Origin: Glossina fuscipes
Taxonomy: Eukaryota; Arthropoda; Insecta; Diptera; Glossinidae
DNA: 64,000 nucleotides
Direction: 5' to 3'
NCBI RefSeq assembly: GCF_014805625.2
Contig: NW_023998423.1
Coordinates: 16,175,953-16,239,952 of the forward strand
In this document: positions 13,733 to 26,768 of the stretch, in pieces
Position numbering within the stretch: the first letter of the stretch is position 1
Layout: the number at the start of each line of letters is the position of its first letter
Program-made: the position numbers and the translations under genes
Notes under the pieces: model-generated
What the model was told of the DNA's origin: nothing
Databases searched by the model: none
Seen by the model: the letters and a program-made list of their open reading frames with translations, nothing else

Positions 13733-16700
13733 AAACTGATTATTTTTGCTTTTTTACTTGTGTTTCTTTGCTTTCGTTTGTTCGTTCACAAGTATTTAAA
13801 TGCATTTGCATGTATTTGATGCTTAAGAATTTTCCAAGCTTATGATTTCAAACCTAACACAGCATCATACAAAGCATAAAAAGTGAACGAAGAAGAAGAC
13901 TTTAAATGGAAGAGACATAAATGCGGAGTTTATATGCTATAATAAAAAAGAACAATAACAACAAACACACCTGATGTTCAACACTTATTCCTTATATATA
14001 CATATATATATATATTTCTTCTTGAAAATAGACTCGTTTTGGCACATTTGTATTACTGTGTATTTAACATTATTTTATATTTTTATCTTCTTGTCGACTG
14101 GAAAAAAAGAAAACCAGTTTTTAGAGTTGTCCATTGCTAGTTACATACACGCACATGCAAGTGTAGATGTGTGCCATAAGTTTATGTAAAGAATTTCAAG
14201 TCATGTGAAAAGTTTTTTTGTTTAATGTCTGCAGTGGACACAAACTGTACAAGCTGGGGAATAAGAAAATGAAAAAGAAACAAAGGAAACAGAAAATATA
14301 AATAAAATCCTATGCATGCCACGAATCTTGACTACCCTCTCTCTCTCTGTAGAAGCGTGTCTTAAAAAATGCAGAGATCTTAAGAACTAAAAACTCAGCC
14401 ACTTATTTTTATACCTTTGGGAGATACTCATGGTAACCTGTAATATTAGATGTAATGTATTTAAGACTAAGCAAAATAAAAATAATTTATGTTAATTAGC
14501 GGCTCTCCAATCGTAGTAAAAAAAACTGCGTAATCTATCCCAAGTCCTTCATCGAAGAATATCTTCTGGGCCTGTTTAACGTTTATAGACATTTGATTGA
14601 TTATACCAATTTCGGAAATTGATTGGTGGAACTCACTCAAATTTTCATTTTCTTTCTCGCTTTTTGCGGCGGGCTATTAGACACTGCCTAACTTGAATTA
14701 GAACCTCAGACGTATCGCATTCTCAAGTGGATATTTTTGGACGTTTTAAATCCAACAACAAAATTAGGGTACTTCCAATCCACGCAATAATCAGTAAAAG
14801 TTCTGAAGAGAACCTAGCAAATCATTCAATGATAATCTTTCGTAGTCCACCTTTTTTAATTATCGCCTCAAGAGTGAGTCGTTATAGTGACTGTCACTCT
14901 ACTTATTCAAACACTTTCAAAGCTCTGTAAAATATTTCAAATTTATATCTCCTATAGCTTTTGCGATTTTATCTCTATGACTGAGTTCACTCGTACGCCA
15001 TGCCCAAAAAAGAAAGGCTAAATTGATCAATAAATAATGCCTAGGAGCACCGCTTTTTCATTATTATTGTCGTAATTAAATACCAAGACTAAAGTGTTAA
15101 AGCATTAGCATCTGAGGCTATAGCCTTCATTAGAAACTTTATTTGAACCCACCACCGACCATTGAGTTACTCGTTCACATTCTTTGTCTACTCGGCCACT
15201 CAGAACGTTTTTTGTTTCCTTTGTTGGGAATCAATGAATCCTCTTCGCTTGCCTAAAGATATCCTCAGCGAACTATGAAGCTTTCAAAGAAAATCTATTT
15301 CCAGACGATTAACTTTCGAGTCCAGTGGACAAACTGACTGTGTATATGTATATTTACTTTTACATATTCCATTTTATTTTATTTCTCACCGGGAATCCAC
15401 TAATTAACTTATACCGGTATTCTTAGTTCACACTTTAATCTATCTAGATTCTCTGTCCCCTAATACGCTTCCGTCTGCACTTGTGTTCCTGCGTGTGGTT
15501 ATGATCACTGATGCAATGGTATACGAACGACAACGCCAAAATCGGGAGTGAACAGAATTGATAATTTGAGAACAAGATATTCATTCGCTTCGTTTGGAAC
15601 GAGTTTTCCCGATTTGTCTATGCCGCACATAAAAACAGAAGTGGATTTTCTAAGTACTTTGTTATCGATACATCGTATAGTTTAAGTTGCTAAGGACTTC
15701 ACATGCCAGTGATAGTCGAGAAACAGTTTCGAAAAGGGTTAGTCCTTCTAGTCTCAATCCTCACTTGCAGGGCACTTTCTAACAGATGGTTAGTTAAAGC
15801 TCGTTCTAGATAGTAAAGAATAAGAAACATTTATGAAGCTGATACCTAACATGTGACACCACACTGTCTAGCGACTTACATCTTTACTAAGTAATGTCAA
15901 AGTTTTATAAGCGATTCATTTATATTTTTAAACTTTAAATGTTACCGCTGAGCAAAAAAATATGTAAAAGTTTTAATTTTTTATCTCAGCAGTCCGAGGA
16001 ACGGATGAAAATATACAGCTTTCACATTTCCTAAATATATATATATATAGTCGTTTAACAGCGCCTACAATGCGTAGGGGCTTAACAGTTCACCTATATA
16101 CAGAATAACAAGTTTAGTGTATCTCACATTTCTGTAGCGGTCATGGAAATTTTCTGCTCTTGCGTTGCTAAAGTTTGTTGCAATAAATATAATAAATTGC
16201 TGGCATTTACCATAAGACGATTTACAATTTGTATTTATTCGTGTTATTCTCGTTTTCATTGCTCTTTATATTTCTTTGCATATGGTACGCTGAACACTTG
16301 TTTTAAAAGTACTTTAAAATTTTCAATTTACATAAGCATTTACTTTCCAATGCCATGCAAATGGATTTAACAAACATTATCAATTTCTTCTTTGAAATTT
16401 CTTTTAATTTTGGAAATTTAGCATATATAACATGAGACACTGAATAAAAAATAAAATGTATAAAGTTCCTAAGAAAAGGACCTTTAGAAAGGTCTTAATG
16501 CAAACGCTTGTGACTGGCTCAAGTTCAAATTAAATATTTTTATCCGAAAAATCTCTTTCTTTATGTGCTTACAATAAGCACTTAGCACGACTTTAGTTAG
16601 TTGACAGCTGTTGAAATCAGCAAATCGACCTTTCACCTTTTATACTTCATGCATTTTGTGTGTTAGGAATGCCAGATACCCCTTAAAAAAATTGTTCGTT

Positions 16701-17174
16701 CGTTGTTGCCATTAGTCAGTGTAGTCAATGTTGTTTTTTTTTTCGCCCGGTAGGCAAAGGATCTCGACTAGCGACTCGATGGCCCTGGACTCATGGTGTC
16801 ACGATTTCAATAAGTCCGACAGCCTTAGATGCTACCAATTTAAAACTTTAGCCTTGGAATTTTTTTCCCTGACTGAATTAATTATAGTAACAATAGTTAC
16901 AAACACATCTATCTACGAGCTATCCTTTGCCCTGTCTGTACCTTTAATTTCCGCAGTTTGTTTTGTTCGAAAGCGATTTACATGTCCTATCGCTTCGTCT
17001 ACTTTATGTCACTTATTGTAAATCAGTAAAAGAATTGCTAGTATTTAGAGGGAAAATAAATCCTCTATGTAGATAAATGTCCAAGCGAGTGCAATTTTTA
17101 ACGTAAAAACTTTGATGATAAATTAAATTAATGTAAAACTTTTCATTAAAAGCGATAAATAGTAAACAAACACA
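13733..17174. other. No gene seen apart from the tRNA-like sequence at 15.1 kb
   Basis: AT-rich sequence with short unconvincing frames only. There is a (TA)n tract near 16036 and a poly-T at 16733. Confidence 0.5.
15125..15205 (-). repeat. tRNA-like sequence with A and B boxes
   Basis: On the minus strand GAGTGGCCGAGTAGAC (around 15200) is a Leu/Ser-type A box, and GGTGGGTTCAAAT (around 15150) is a B box, about 49 bases apart. The acceptor arms do not pair cleanly, so it looks like a tRNA pseudogene or SINE head rather than a working tRNA. Confidence 0.3.
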
Positions 17175-17445
17175 TTATAGTGGGTCATGGCCCTCGTTTA
17201 AATACACTACACAATGCACTATTCATACAACCATTTCTCAAAATAAGTCGTTACATGAGCTGCAGTTGGTCCAAACCGAACCATTAACCTTCTGCCTTGG
17301 GCTAAGCCACTGCGTAATGCTAGATTTCATCAAAAATTGCGACCTGTAGGTTGAACGGAAGAATACGAGACAGAGAGACCGCCAAACAAAGTCTGGGTCT
17401 TATATCCAAATTTTATTATAATCAAAGGTAAGTCCTTCTTAATGT
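17175..17445 (+). repeat. Dispersed repeat family 2, copy a
   Basis: Blocks ACATTATAGTGGGTCATGGCC, AAAATAAGTCGTTACATGAGC, then TTTCATCAAAAATTGCGACC, TGTAGGTTGAACGG and GGTCTTATATCCAAA. The first half is shared with 36.5 kb and the second half with the pair at 60.2-60.7 kb. Noncoding. Confidence 0.5.
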
Positions 17446-18854
17446 TGCATACATCCGAACAAACTTAATATGCACATATTATATGGGCGTCCCTTGCTTA
17501 CCACGTAGCGTAATTCGTACCGTGCTGCATCGAGATCATGCTATGCGAAACTTTTTTAATTCTTTTTTATCTAAGCTAAAATATCATAAAGAATAATAAA
17601 ATTTAAACTTATATGTAACGTAAATCAAGGAAGTGTCTGTCATATCGTATCGAAATCTTGTTCGTTCTCTATAAAAATCCTATTGTAATATACGCAAACT
17701 TTGGACCGTATTGCACCGAAATTGTGCTTTACGAATACCGTGCTAATCAAAGGACGCTTCTACAGTAAATAAAATTCTTGCAAGGAGATATTCTTGAATT
17801 TCTAAAGTATTCTCGTTTTACGGCAAAGAAACCTAGAATGATATAAGGAGACCAATGAAAAAGGCTTCTCCGGTAGCTCCTTTTAAGTTAATTCTGGAAA
17901 TCAAAGCGTGCCTTAGAGTTAACACATGTAAGGAGAGTGTAAATGAACACTAGCAACGTGTATTGTAGTGAATAAATATCGAGAGCTAATTTGTCGCTCA
18001 TGAAACCGCTTGGTTTTAGTTAAACGTTTTTTTTTTCTTTCTTTGGGTAAAATCTAGTCTAGTACGTTTAATGAATATGATAAGATAGGAAGACTTTTTT
18101 TCCATTTTCTTTTGAAAATTGTTAAGCAATACGTTACGCATCATATGTCAAAGTTAACGGAATATTTAATGTCTTTTTATTTTAATTTTTATGAAATTTT
18201 TTTTTCACATAAAAAACTAGTTCTTTGTATTAATACTTTCCACATTTCGCCTTGACGGTATGTGCAATGAAAGACAATTTCAAACAACGAGCTGGTTATT
18301 CACCGGCAGCGTAAATCAAAAAAGTGAAACACACAAGGACACAACTAAGAAAACATTAGCAAGCCGTCTATTGCAAAAAAGCTATGCTTTGAACGTATGC
18401 TTTAATTGGTGAAATCGCCCCAAATTGTTAGCCGCGCGATGTTCGCAAACGAAGGCGTCAATACAAATGAAGATTTGTTTTCCAGAAAAAGTTTTTCTTA
18501 TGTAATTGAAATAAAACTCCATGATAAAGATAAAACTCCATGGAAAAGAATGCGATAAGTCGTTATTCGAATGCAAGCATATATGGGCGAAGATTTCATG
18601 GTAATTTAGACTTTGTTATAGCACTCACTTGGAAAAACGAAAACAATTCAAAAAATCCATCGGATGTATTGGACTGCAGACTAGCCACGTGTGGTTGCTT
18701 AGAATGAGAAGAATCCCGCAAACTTTTTTTTTTTTTTGTATGATCAAGCACTCGGTTGTATTTTCTACACGTGTAACAGGATGATAGTGAGAAAGAAAGG
18801 TGGAAAGCAGCCTAATGGATCCCGGTAAGTGTTATGCCTTTACTTGTTTGAGCA

Positions 18855-19014
18855 CTGAGATGGGTGCACGCGAAACATCGATTTGGCGGTCGCGACTCTT
18901 CTCTTCACCAACTAAGCCCTCAATTTAGCTACGACCAACTGCGACAGTCAAACCGTGCTGAGAGCCGAACCGGCGACTACTGACTTCGTGGTCTTATCTA
19001 TTCCGCTAAGCCCC
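18855..19014 (-). mobile_element. Tandem tRNA-like element (SINE-like), two units
   Basis: On the minus strand two A-box-like motifs, GGGCTTAGCGG (19013-19003) and GGGCTTAGTTGG (18919-18908), lie about 94 bases apart. The first is followed 42 bases later by GGTTCGGCTCT (18971-18961), a good B-box match, so the first unit has tRNA promoter spacing. The second unit has the related GTCGCGACCGCC ... GTGCACCCATCTCAGTGC block. A related copy lies at 21.7 kb. No intact tRNA fold is claimed. Confidence 0.45.
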
Positions 19015-22000
19015 AATCCTTTTTGGTTTCCTTCTATAGCTAACTTCACAAAGTAAGTCTCGAATGGACAGTCTGCTGCTTTCCGCGTCCAGTTGGGAAG
19101 CGAGAAAACTTTTCGGGTATTGATAGGTTATAAAGGAGAAAGTAATTAGCTCTGCATATAAGGTCGCGTGCTAGCAAGCAAACGCAAAAGTGTTTCTCAG
19201 ACTACCTTTTCTTTTGTTTTGTAAATTTTTGCGAAAGAACTCGAATAAGACACAAGCTGACTCTCTAATCTCCCATAAATTATGGTTGTTTTTGGCAAGG
19301 TCAACAACTATCGCGAGCACATTCCAGCGGCGTCAAAAGTAAAGTTGAAAAAACTTTAACTTACGAAATACATTTTATTTCTTTTTCGTATCATCTATAT
19401 TCGTATATTACCTATAATTGAGAAGGGAAATTTGTAGAGAAAGTTTTCCTTTCATATTGATAATTACGTTCATTTATTGAAAGTTTTCTTAAATATTTTC
19501 CCAATTATTTTATGCATTTTTGAAATTTTTCTCGTAATATATTTATGTAAAATTTTAATTTTGGTTTTTGTCTTTTCTCTGCCTCCGTATTTCATTCTCA
19601 ATTTCCTTTCACTTATCCGTCTTTCAATGTATATGTGAATGTGTATTCGTGTATGTATATGTATGAATATGTGCATGTATACATATAATCAAAATCTCAT
19701 CCATTTGTATAATTTTTTTTTGCAGGCATTGCTTTATTTCATCTACTAATTAAATTCTCTCGGTTTAAGGCCTTCACTCTTTTGTTGTAACATCTCTTTC
19801 AGTTTTCAATTACATTCCATTTTATATGCAAGTGCAATAAATGCTTGCACAAATATCTACATGCTCAGGCATTACTGACATCAGCACAAAAGCATGTTAC
19901 AAATATTATACGTTTTATGTTTAGGAAAAGGAAAAACTTCGGGAACGGAGCGAAAGGAACTAAAAAGGCAAAAGTAAAGAAAATTGTATAAAAGAAAAAA
20001 CTCAATTATATCTTCGAACTGCTTTTTTCATTTACATTGTATTATATAAACAGAAAATGAAAGTGTTATGTGAGCAGAAAGAAAGTCAGGACAATAAAAA
20101 AAAGTTGAATTAAATGCTGACAATAGAAAAGAAATTGCAATAAATAATAAACGCATTTTCAAGTAAAAATTCGACATTTCATTGTCTTCTTTTAGGAGCA
20201 CTTTACAATTCTTTTTAATTGAATACTTTTAGATGCAAAAATTTTAAATCGATTCTTTTTCGTAATTTTAATAAAAATGACAAAAGCCTTTTTAATTATA
20301 AGTGAATTGCTTATATATAATTATTACATTACATTGTTGTTTAATTAAAAAAAAAATTACAAATCCCCATTCACTATGAAAAGCGTTTTACTTTTTTATG
20401 TAGCTTTCGTCAGTGCCAACTGTTGACTATTACGAAATAACTAAATTAACGAGCGAACGCTATTCTGGAAATGTCTGTTCGTTCCCAAGTGTCCGGATGC
20501 GACCAAGTAGTCGCGTAGATAAAGTTTCAATTGGTCGTAACTTACCGTAGGTTTCCAGTCGGTGAAGGTATGATACTTATCGATTTGGCATTCGTTCACT
20601 TGGCTGCGCCCATCACCTCGCCATTTCTTTCTCTTCGTTCTACTCTTTCTGACTGTCACCGTGATTGGTTATCTTGAAAAAAAAAGTATAACATCTTATT
20701 GATTTTTTTGCTCTCACAGTAAAGACGTTCTACTACATTAATTAACCTTTTCTTATATTTATAATTCTTTTCTTATACCATACACCGTTTGTGGTACAAC
20801 AGTATATTAAGTTAAGGGCGGGCGTAGGCAACACACAGAAGAAGTAGAGCTAGACTCATCTTTCTAATTTAGTATATGGGTTTGTCTTTTCGTCGTGCTT
20901 TGCTGTTGTCAACCTACAATTCATAATTTTTGCGATTTTTTGATAAAATTTTTGTACACTCACCTGTTTTGACCTAAGAACGAAAGCTATTCAAAATGGT
21001 TCGGACAGAACCACCTTTTCAACCACGGTCTATTTATGGACTTCTTTTGAAAAGCCTTCATATTGAGTATTTACAGCGGACCGCGGCTCACTGTAGTGTT
21101 TCTACTTGTTTTATATTATGGGTTTTCAATTTTATTTTATTTATTTTAACTTTAAATACTTTATCATCAACTATATTAAAAGTATATACTTTATGCTTAG
21201 AAGTTAATTAGTTTTTTTTTTTAAGAACATTCTTCTTACTATAATTCAGTTAAATCATAATTATGACTTGTTTCATTTTCAATTAGAACCTATATAAAGA
21301 AGAAAAGCGAATACAAGCAAATATACTACAACTTGGACCATAACTTGCAAGATAAAGAAAGAGAAAACTTATAAAAACAGATATGTGGGAAGATAATCTG
21401 TGAACAGTCTCAAAAAGTTGTTCGAAAAAATGGAAAACTACACTGCTCATCACTTGAAAATTACTTTGCTATAAAAAATTTAAAGTTTTGCTTAAAACAG
21501 ATGGCAAAAATATATACAAGATTTTTGTAGCGAACAAAAACACACAACTAAATCAATAAATTTTTAATTAACGTAGAAAGTGGAAACAATAAACTTACCC
21601 TTGACGCATGACTCAGTTTAAAGCGACTGCAGTGCAAATTTTTTTGTTTCGTAAATCTCTCATTAAGGGAGAAGACGCATAAATAACAGCTGTCGAGCAG
21701 ATAAAAGTCGCGACTACCAAGTCGGTGTGCACGAGTTTACATATCAGCGCGATTTGATCAAACTTGGCCGCAGTAAGTGCTTTAGGGAGTGCTTAGTTGT
21801 GAAGGTACGACACCGTCATCGACTAGGCTACGGCTCTCCTAGAATGATCGATCATAGTCATTATAACAAAGAAGGAGCGGCAGGCCTTAGGATGATATGT
21901 AGATAGTTTTCTTTGTCTGTCCCTCTTTTTGTCGCACTCGCTTAGTCGAAAAACTTATGATAATAGGACTTTACCTTACTTCTTCCGATATTCCGCATGC

Positions 22001-24489
22001 ATACTTGCTGGCAATAGTTAAAAGGCTAAAAACAAAATTAGGGAAAATTTCATATATATTCTGACTTATACGGCTTTATGCTAAGTTATAACGTCTGTTG
22101 TTTGAAAAGTTTATAGAAATATGTGTGTGAAAAGCTCTTTGAAAAGCTCTATGCCAAGGAGGCATCAATTGATCAATTGATTTACTCTTAACTAATGAAA
22201 ATCATTGTTGCCATTGCTTATTTTTAATTGCTTTATTACGCATGTGTAGTGGGCATAAAACATTTTAGCCAAAGCCAAAGCCAAATGCAATCTCTCTTAA
22301 CTTGATATGAGTGGAGCAATGAAATTGAAATAAAATCTTTGCTAACCTTTCAAAAACAAATTTCCTGCATCTTCTGTTCATGCCACAAAGCAATCACTTT
22401 TCAAATATATTTTCATTTGAAACTATGCAAAATAATTGGAAAAAAAGAAGAGCAAAGTGATGCTGTAATACTTTGTTGTTGTTGTTTTTTTTTATATTTT
22501 TTTTTTTATTTGTTATGGAATCCTTTGCCAAACACAATTTATTCCACATTTATGTTCAATCAATTTTTGCAAATTTTTTATACTTTTGATTTGAAAACAA
22601 CCAACAAATGCCAAAAATCCAAAACAATTTCATTCGTGAAAATATAACAAAAACTAACGTGCATATGCATAACTTTTATGTTGTAAACGAGTTCAAAAGA
22701 AAAAAAAAAAAAAACAATATTTACACTTCAATGAATTGGTTAAAAATAAACATTTGTAAAATCTGTTCAAAAGATGACATAAGGAAGATAAAATTGTTAA
22801 AAAAATTTCGATAACATTTTTCCATATGATGGCAAACATATCAATCGATGTAAATATTAAAGACTCTCTAATTGAGACAGTTTTTCCTAACAGGAGTTCC
22901 AAGGAGCAACCTTGGAAATTCGTGATCTCTTTGCTCTCTTCTGCTCATGTTTTGGGAGGGTCGATCGGTTTTTCATTGCTGGAAAATATTCCAGCATTTC
23001 ATATATTCTGCAGTTACAAGTCAAAAGAAAAAAAAAAGTCAATCTGTTGCCTTTGGATTTTTTTCGCAAAAGTAACCAAAGTTGATATAAGATCGATGTA
23101 CGGATTGTTTATGAACTACGACTTAGGAATTATAAATAAATCAAACTGGTCTTATTGTTCAAGAAATTTTGTATTATGCCTCATATGCTTTCTCCAATCC
23201 TTAAAATTTAATACAAAGCACAAAAAATAACTGAGCTTTTAGGAAGAATGCGACAAAAAGATAGATTTTGGTACAATGGACCACGAAAATCAATTTCATT
23301 TTTGTATAACGGAAAAGGAATATTGCAAAACTTGGAATAATGCAAAAAAAAATCACACTCAATGGTAGCAACATCAGTAATCACAAGAAGAATGTTTCAA
23401 TAGATTTTCCTTTACATTGTTTATAAATACAATTTTCTGTTTATGTATTACAAGATGCCTTAAAATACGTTGGCATGCAACAATTATCCAATTATACTCC
23501 TTGGAACCCGAAGAATCATGCCTGGGTGAAATATTGACTTTCATGGAAAGGTTAGCATTATCTTCAAGTTTATTGCTATTAGTAGAGAGCTCTAGTAGCC
23601 TACATTGTGGCATCTACTAGGAATGCATGGACATAGCAGCAACAGTGCAGACATAAACTTTGATTTTTCGCAGCATTTAACATCGTTTAGGGTAAACGAC
23701 TGTGTGAACGCTCTCAGTACGAAGGAATTAAGCATTACAAGTTTTCGAAGAATGAACAATAGCCCGGGGTATAAGACTAAAGACTGCCAGATCATCGATT
23801 GTGAGCTTGAATCTCAGTAGCTATGTAATAAGTATAATTACTTTGGTCTTTGTTGCTTGCTTTTCTGATATTGTATTCTATTTACTTTACCCTAATTGCA
23901 TGCTTTTCTGATTGACACACACACAGTTTGACTTGAAAAAATGTACTAAGAAATTCTTTACTTTGTAAATAAAATTATTAACGTTGCTGTGCTTTTGAGT
24001 AATGATCTTCTCTTCAAATACTTAGTTTAAACCTTTAATAATTAGAGTTTCGCTTAATATATTTACATGTATATATGGCTGAAATGTATAATTGTAGTCC
24101 ATAAATAACGAAATAAATAAAAGACTTTGTTGCAATCCAGTCTGCTACAAAGCTATTTATATAGTTATTCTCCTTAAAACCATTAAAATACGATCGCAAT
24201 TTTAGCATCTCAATAAAGGCTTACTATTTCGACCATCTAGGTGACAGGACTACGCAGTTTCGGACCAATTTTTATTTCGATCATTAATCTTTGCATATTA
24301 GAGTAGTTGTAGGCAATTCAAAACTACATTGCAATACATTCGTTTATTCTCAGTAAATGAGCTCAACGCGCCGAAAATGCACACGATTAGACAAAGATGA
24401 CTGTTTGGATTATATTTTTCCATTCCACCGAAAGGTTTAACGTTTCTGACTGCGACCGTTTCCAAAACATCTTGTATTTCGTGCGCAAT
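19015..24489. other. No gene seen apart from the tRNA-like copy at 21.7 kb
   Basis: Contains a repeat head at 20777-20820, a 16-base perfect palindrome at 22165-22180 and the longest non-stan open frame (134 codons, 22826-23230), which has no recognisable domain and AT-driven composition. Confidence 0.5.
21670..21850 (+). mobile_element. Second copy of the tandem tRNA-like element
   Basis: AAAGTCGCGACTACCAAGTC and TTACATATCAGCGCG (21704-21752) match the second unit at 18.9 kb. The spacer GATTTGATCAAACTTGGCCG matches that copy's inter-unit spacer. Then GTGCTTAGTTGTGAAGG ... CGGCTCTCC (21789-21839) matches the A-box and B-box region. It lies on the opposite strand to the 18.9 kb copy. Confidence 0.42.
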
Positions 24490-25090
24490 TCGTGTTATTT
24501 ATGGCAACTTATGTCAACTTATATCCACTTTTGGCAATGAAGGCCCATCTCTTAGTGAAATGTTTGTATGACGAGCTTAATCGCCGCCGCCATCCGCATA
24601 CCGCTCAAGTTCGTGAAGATCGTGCGAAATCAATTGTTATCGCAGAAAACGTTTCTGCTGTGCAAAAACTGGTAATGCAAGGTCGCCAAACGGCATAGTA
24701 TGAGATTTTGATCGCTTAGATCGTTTAACAATGCAAAATGGTTGTTCTCTTTAGATGACATATAATTTAACAAAGTCTCAAAAGATACTCGTATCGATTG
24801 ATCAAGCAAATCCTTGCATTATCATCGTAAAAGGCGGCGAATCATGGATCTATCCGCGTGAGCCGGAAACTAGGCAGCAATCAGCTATGTTGGTGTTTCA
24901 AAATAACCACAATCCGACTGAAGTCATGCGCGAAGTACTTTGAAAGAAATTGTCGCCTATTTTTACGGAAAACTCACCATGTAGCAACAGGAGAAAGATA
25001 AAGCAACGAATTCTGAATGGTACGAACTCGTTTAGGTAAAACGACGAATTCTGAATAGTACGAAGTCATTTGTCTGGCGACATTAGTAAA
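24490..25090 (+). pseudogene. Decayed mariner transposase (SETMAR-like lineage)
   Basis: Broken fragments of a Tc1/mariner transposase. About 24546-24698 matches the end of the N-terminal DNA-binding half (LYDELNRRR, ENVSAVQKLVMQGRQT). About 24755-24943, in another frame, matches NLT-SQK, then a degraded GDESWIY-like catalytic block (GGESWIYPREPETRQQS) and NPTEVMREV. A third frame after 24944 resembles EIVAYFYGK. At least two frameshifts and stops, and the first catalytic Asp of the GDESW motif is replaced by Gly in my reading. Terminal repeats were not identified. It cannot encode an active enzyme. Confidence 0.75.
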
Positions 25091-25709
25091 ATAAACAAGC
25101 ACAGTCGGGTCATTCTTCATCATAACAATGCAAGCTCTATTCTGCTATGATAAACGGCTCAAATGCATGCAAAGTGTGTGTATAAGTCATAAAAGAGAAT
25201 TTATTTAAAAAGACAATAAATCAATTTTTAAAATCAAGTTAATATTTTTTTTTTACCATTATTATCAAAAATGACCGATGTATAGTATAAGTTTCCACCG
25301 CCAAGTGGGTTAAATAAAAAAAGTTTCTTTTCTCGGTCTGTCTTGTAAATAAAACTAAATACCATAAATGTCATTCTTAATAAATACACGAAGACAAGTA
25401 ATGAATTAATTAGAAAAACGGACAAGAGTTTCTCTATAGAGTTTGACGTTTGTTTTTGTTGATCAAAATAAAAAAAAAAAATTAAGTTTATTTTCAAGTT
25501 TTGCAAATTCTAAAAGAGAAGACAAAATTTTTATCTAAACTCTCTGTTAGCGTAATAGATAAACGTTAGCTTATTATAGCATATTATAGCATTACTTACC
25601 AACAAGCCGCTATATCTAGGGTATAAGTCACTGAAAATCTTTGACAAAATTTAATCTTCTTAGTCAAATCAAAGTTAACATGTGCTCGCAATATTACACA
25701 AGTTAGTTG

Positions 25710-25710
25710 C

Positions 25711-25741
<31 letters not shown>

Positions 25742-25742
25742 G
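25710..25742 (+). repeat. (GA)n microsatellite
   Basis: GA run with one AA interruption. GAGA-type tracts can bind GAGA factor in flies; no gene is adjacent, so a role is speculative. Confidence 0.85.
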
Positions 25743-26370
25743 ATTTAGATGAACCGTAATACAATTTGTTGTTGTAAGCAAAACTTTGAAGTGGAATAGA
25801 ATAGGCCGATAAAGTCACTTCTGTAGTTTATTTTCGCCTTTTATGCTGGTCAACACTCTACTTGTACATATGTCCATACGAATACAGAGTATATATTCAC
25901 GCATATATATAGAACGTAACATGCGTGTTTTGATGCTTTTTATGGCTACTTGGCAAACTAAACATACCTCAGGTAATGGCAAAAAATACAAAACGTAAAT
26001 TGAAGAGCGTGCCTTGCGAAAGCAGCATTAGATGGAATACCTATTCTCTGTTTCTGAAAATAAGAGCACATAAACAACCAATTCGCTAACGAAAGCAAAT
26101 TAATTTTTCATTTCAAAAATGAAGCTCAAGCCCAGGAAACTCCCAAACATTTCAGAAAAATATTTTTATTTCATTTTTTATTTACATATTTTATTTTCTT
26201 TCTTACGAAAGCAGCACACACCCACAATATCAACAGTAGCTATGCCGCGGAATGTGAAAAATATTAGCCTGTTCTTTACTTTCACATGCCACGCTACCCA
26301 ACATCATTGAAATGTGCTGCTACTTGCTGCTTGCTTCCATTTAAAGTTTAAAGCAACCAACAAACATTAA

Positions 26371-26395
26371 GAGAGAGAGAGAGAGAGAAAAAAAA
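26371..26395 (+). repeat. (GA)n then poly-A
   Basis: Nine GA units running into A9. Confidence 0.85.
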
Positions 26396-26740
26396 AGAAG
26401 AAAACTTATAAGCGCTATACGCAAACAGCTTAAGATGTTGAGGTAACTGGAAAATAATGTGTTAGCGAACGGAAATGCCAGACTAGCAGAATAGTTGATG
26501 GCGTAGGGAATGCATGCATCTGCACAATTTTTCATCTTTCAAAGCCTACAAAAAAGTGTAAAGAACAAGTACCACTAAGCGAGACACCAGGCAATAGAGA
26601 TGACATAGCTTCAAATATCTTTTTATATATCCCCACCACCACACCCAATAACCGCTATCACCGCAATGACAGTGTTATGCCTTGCAAAACACTCTTCGCT
26701 TTAACGTCTTCTTCTCTGTTTTCGCCCTAGCGAAGAAAAG

Positions 26741-26768
26741 TTTTTTTTTTTTTTTTTTTTTTTTTTTT
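26741..26768 (+). repeat. Poly-T, 28 bases
   Basis: Uninterrupted T run; assembly length may be unreliable. Confidence 0.9.

Noticed and set aside
17300..17345. TGGCTTAG on the minus strand as a tRNA A box
   Set aside because: The only B-box-like GGTTCGG is about 27 bases away, too close for a tRNA, and the region belongs to dispersed repeat family 2.
22826..23230. 134-codon open frame on the + strand
   Set aside because: Longest frame outside stan, but composition is AT-driven, with a lysine run from poly-A, no domain, no splice context, and frames on the other strand overlap it.
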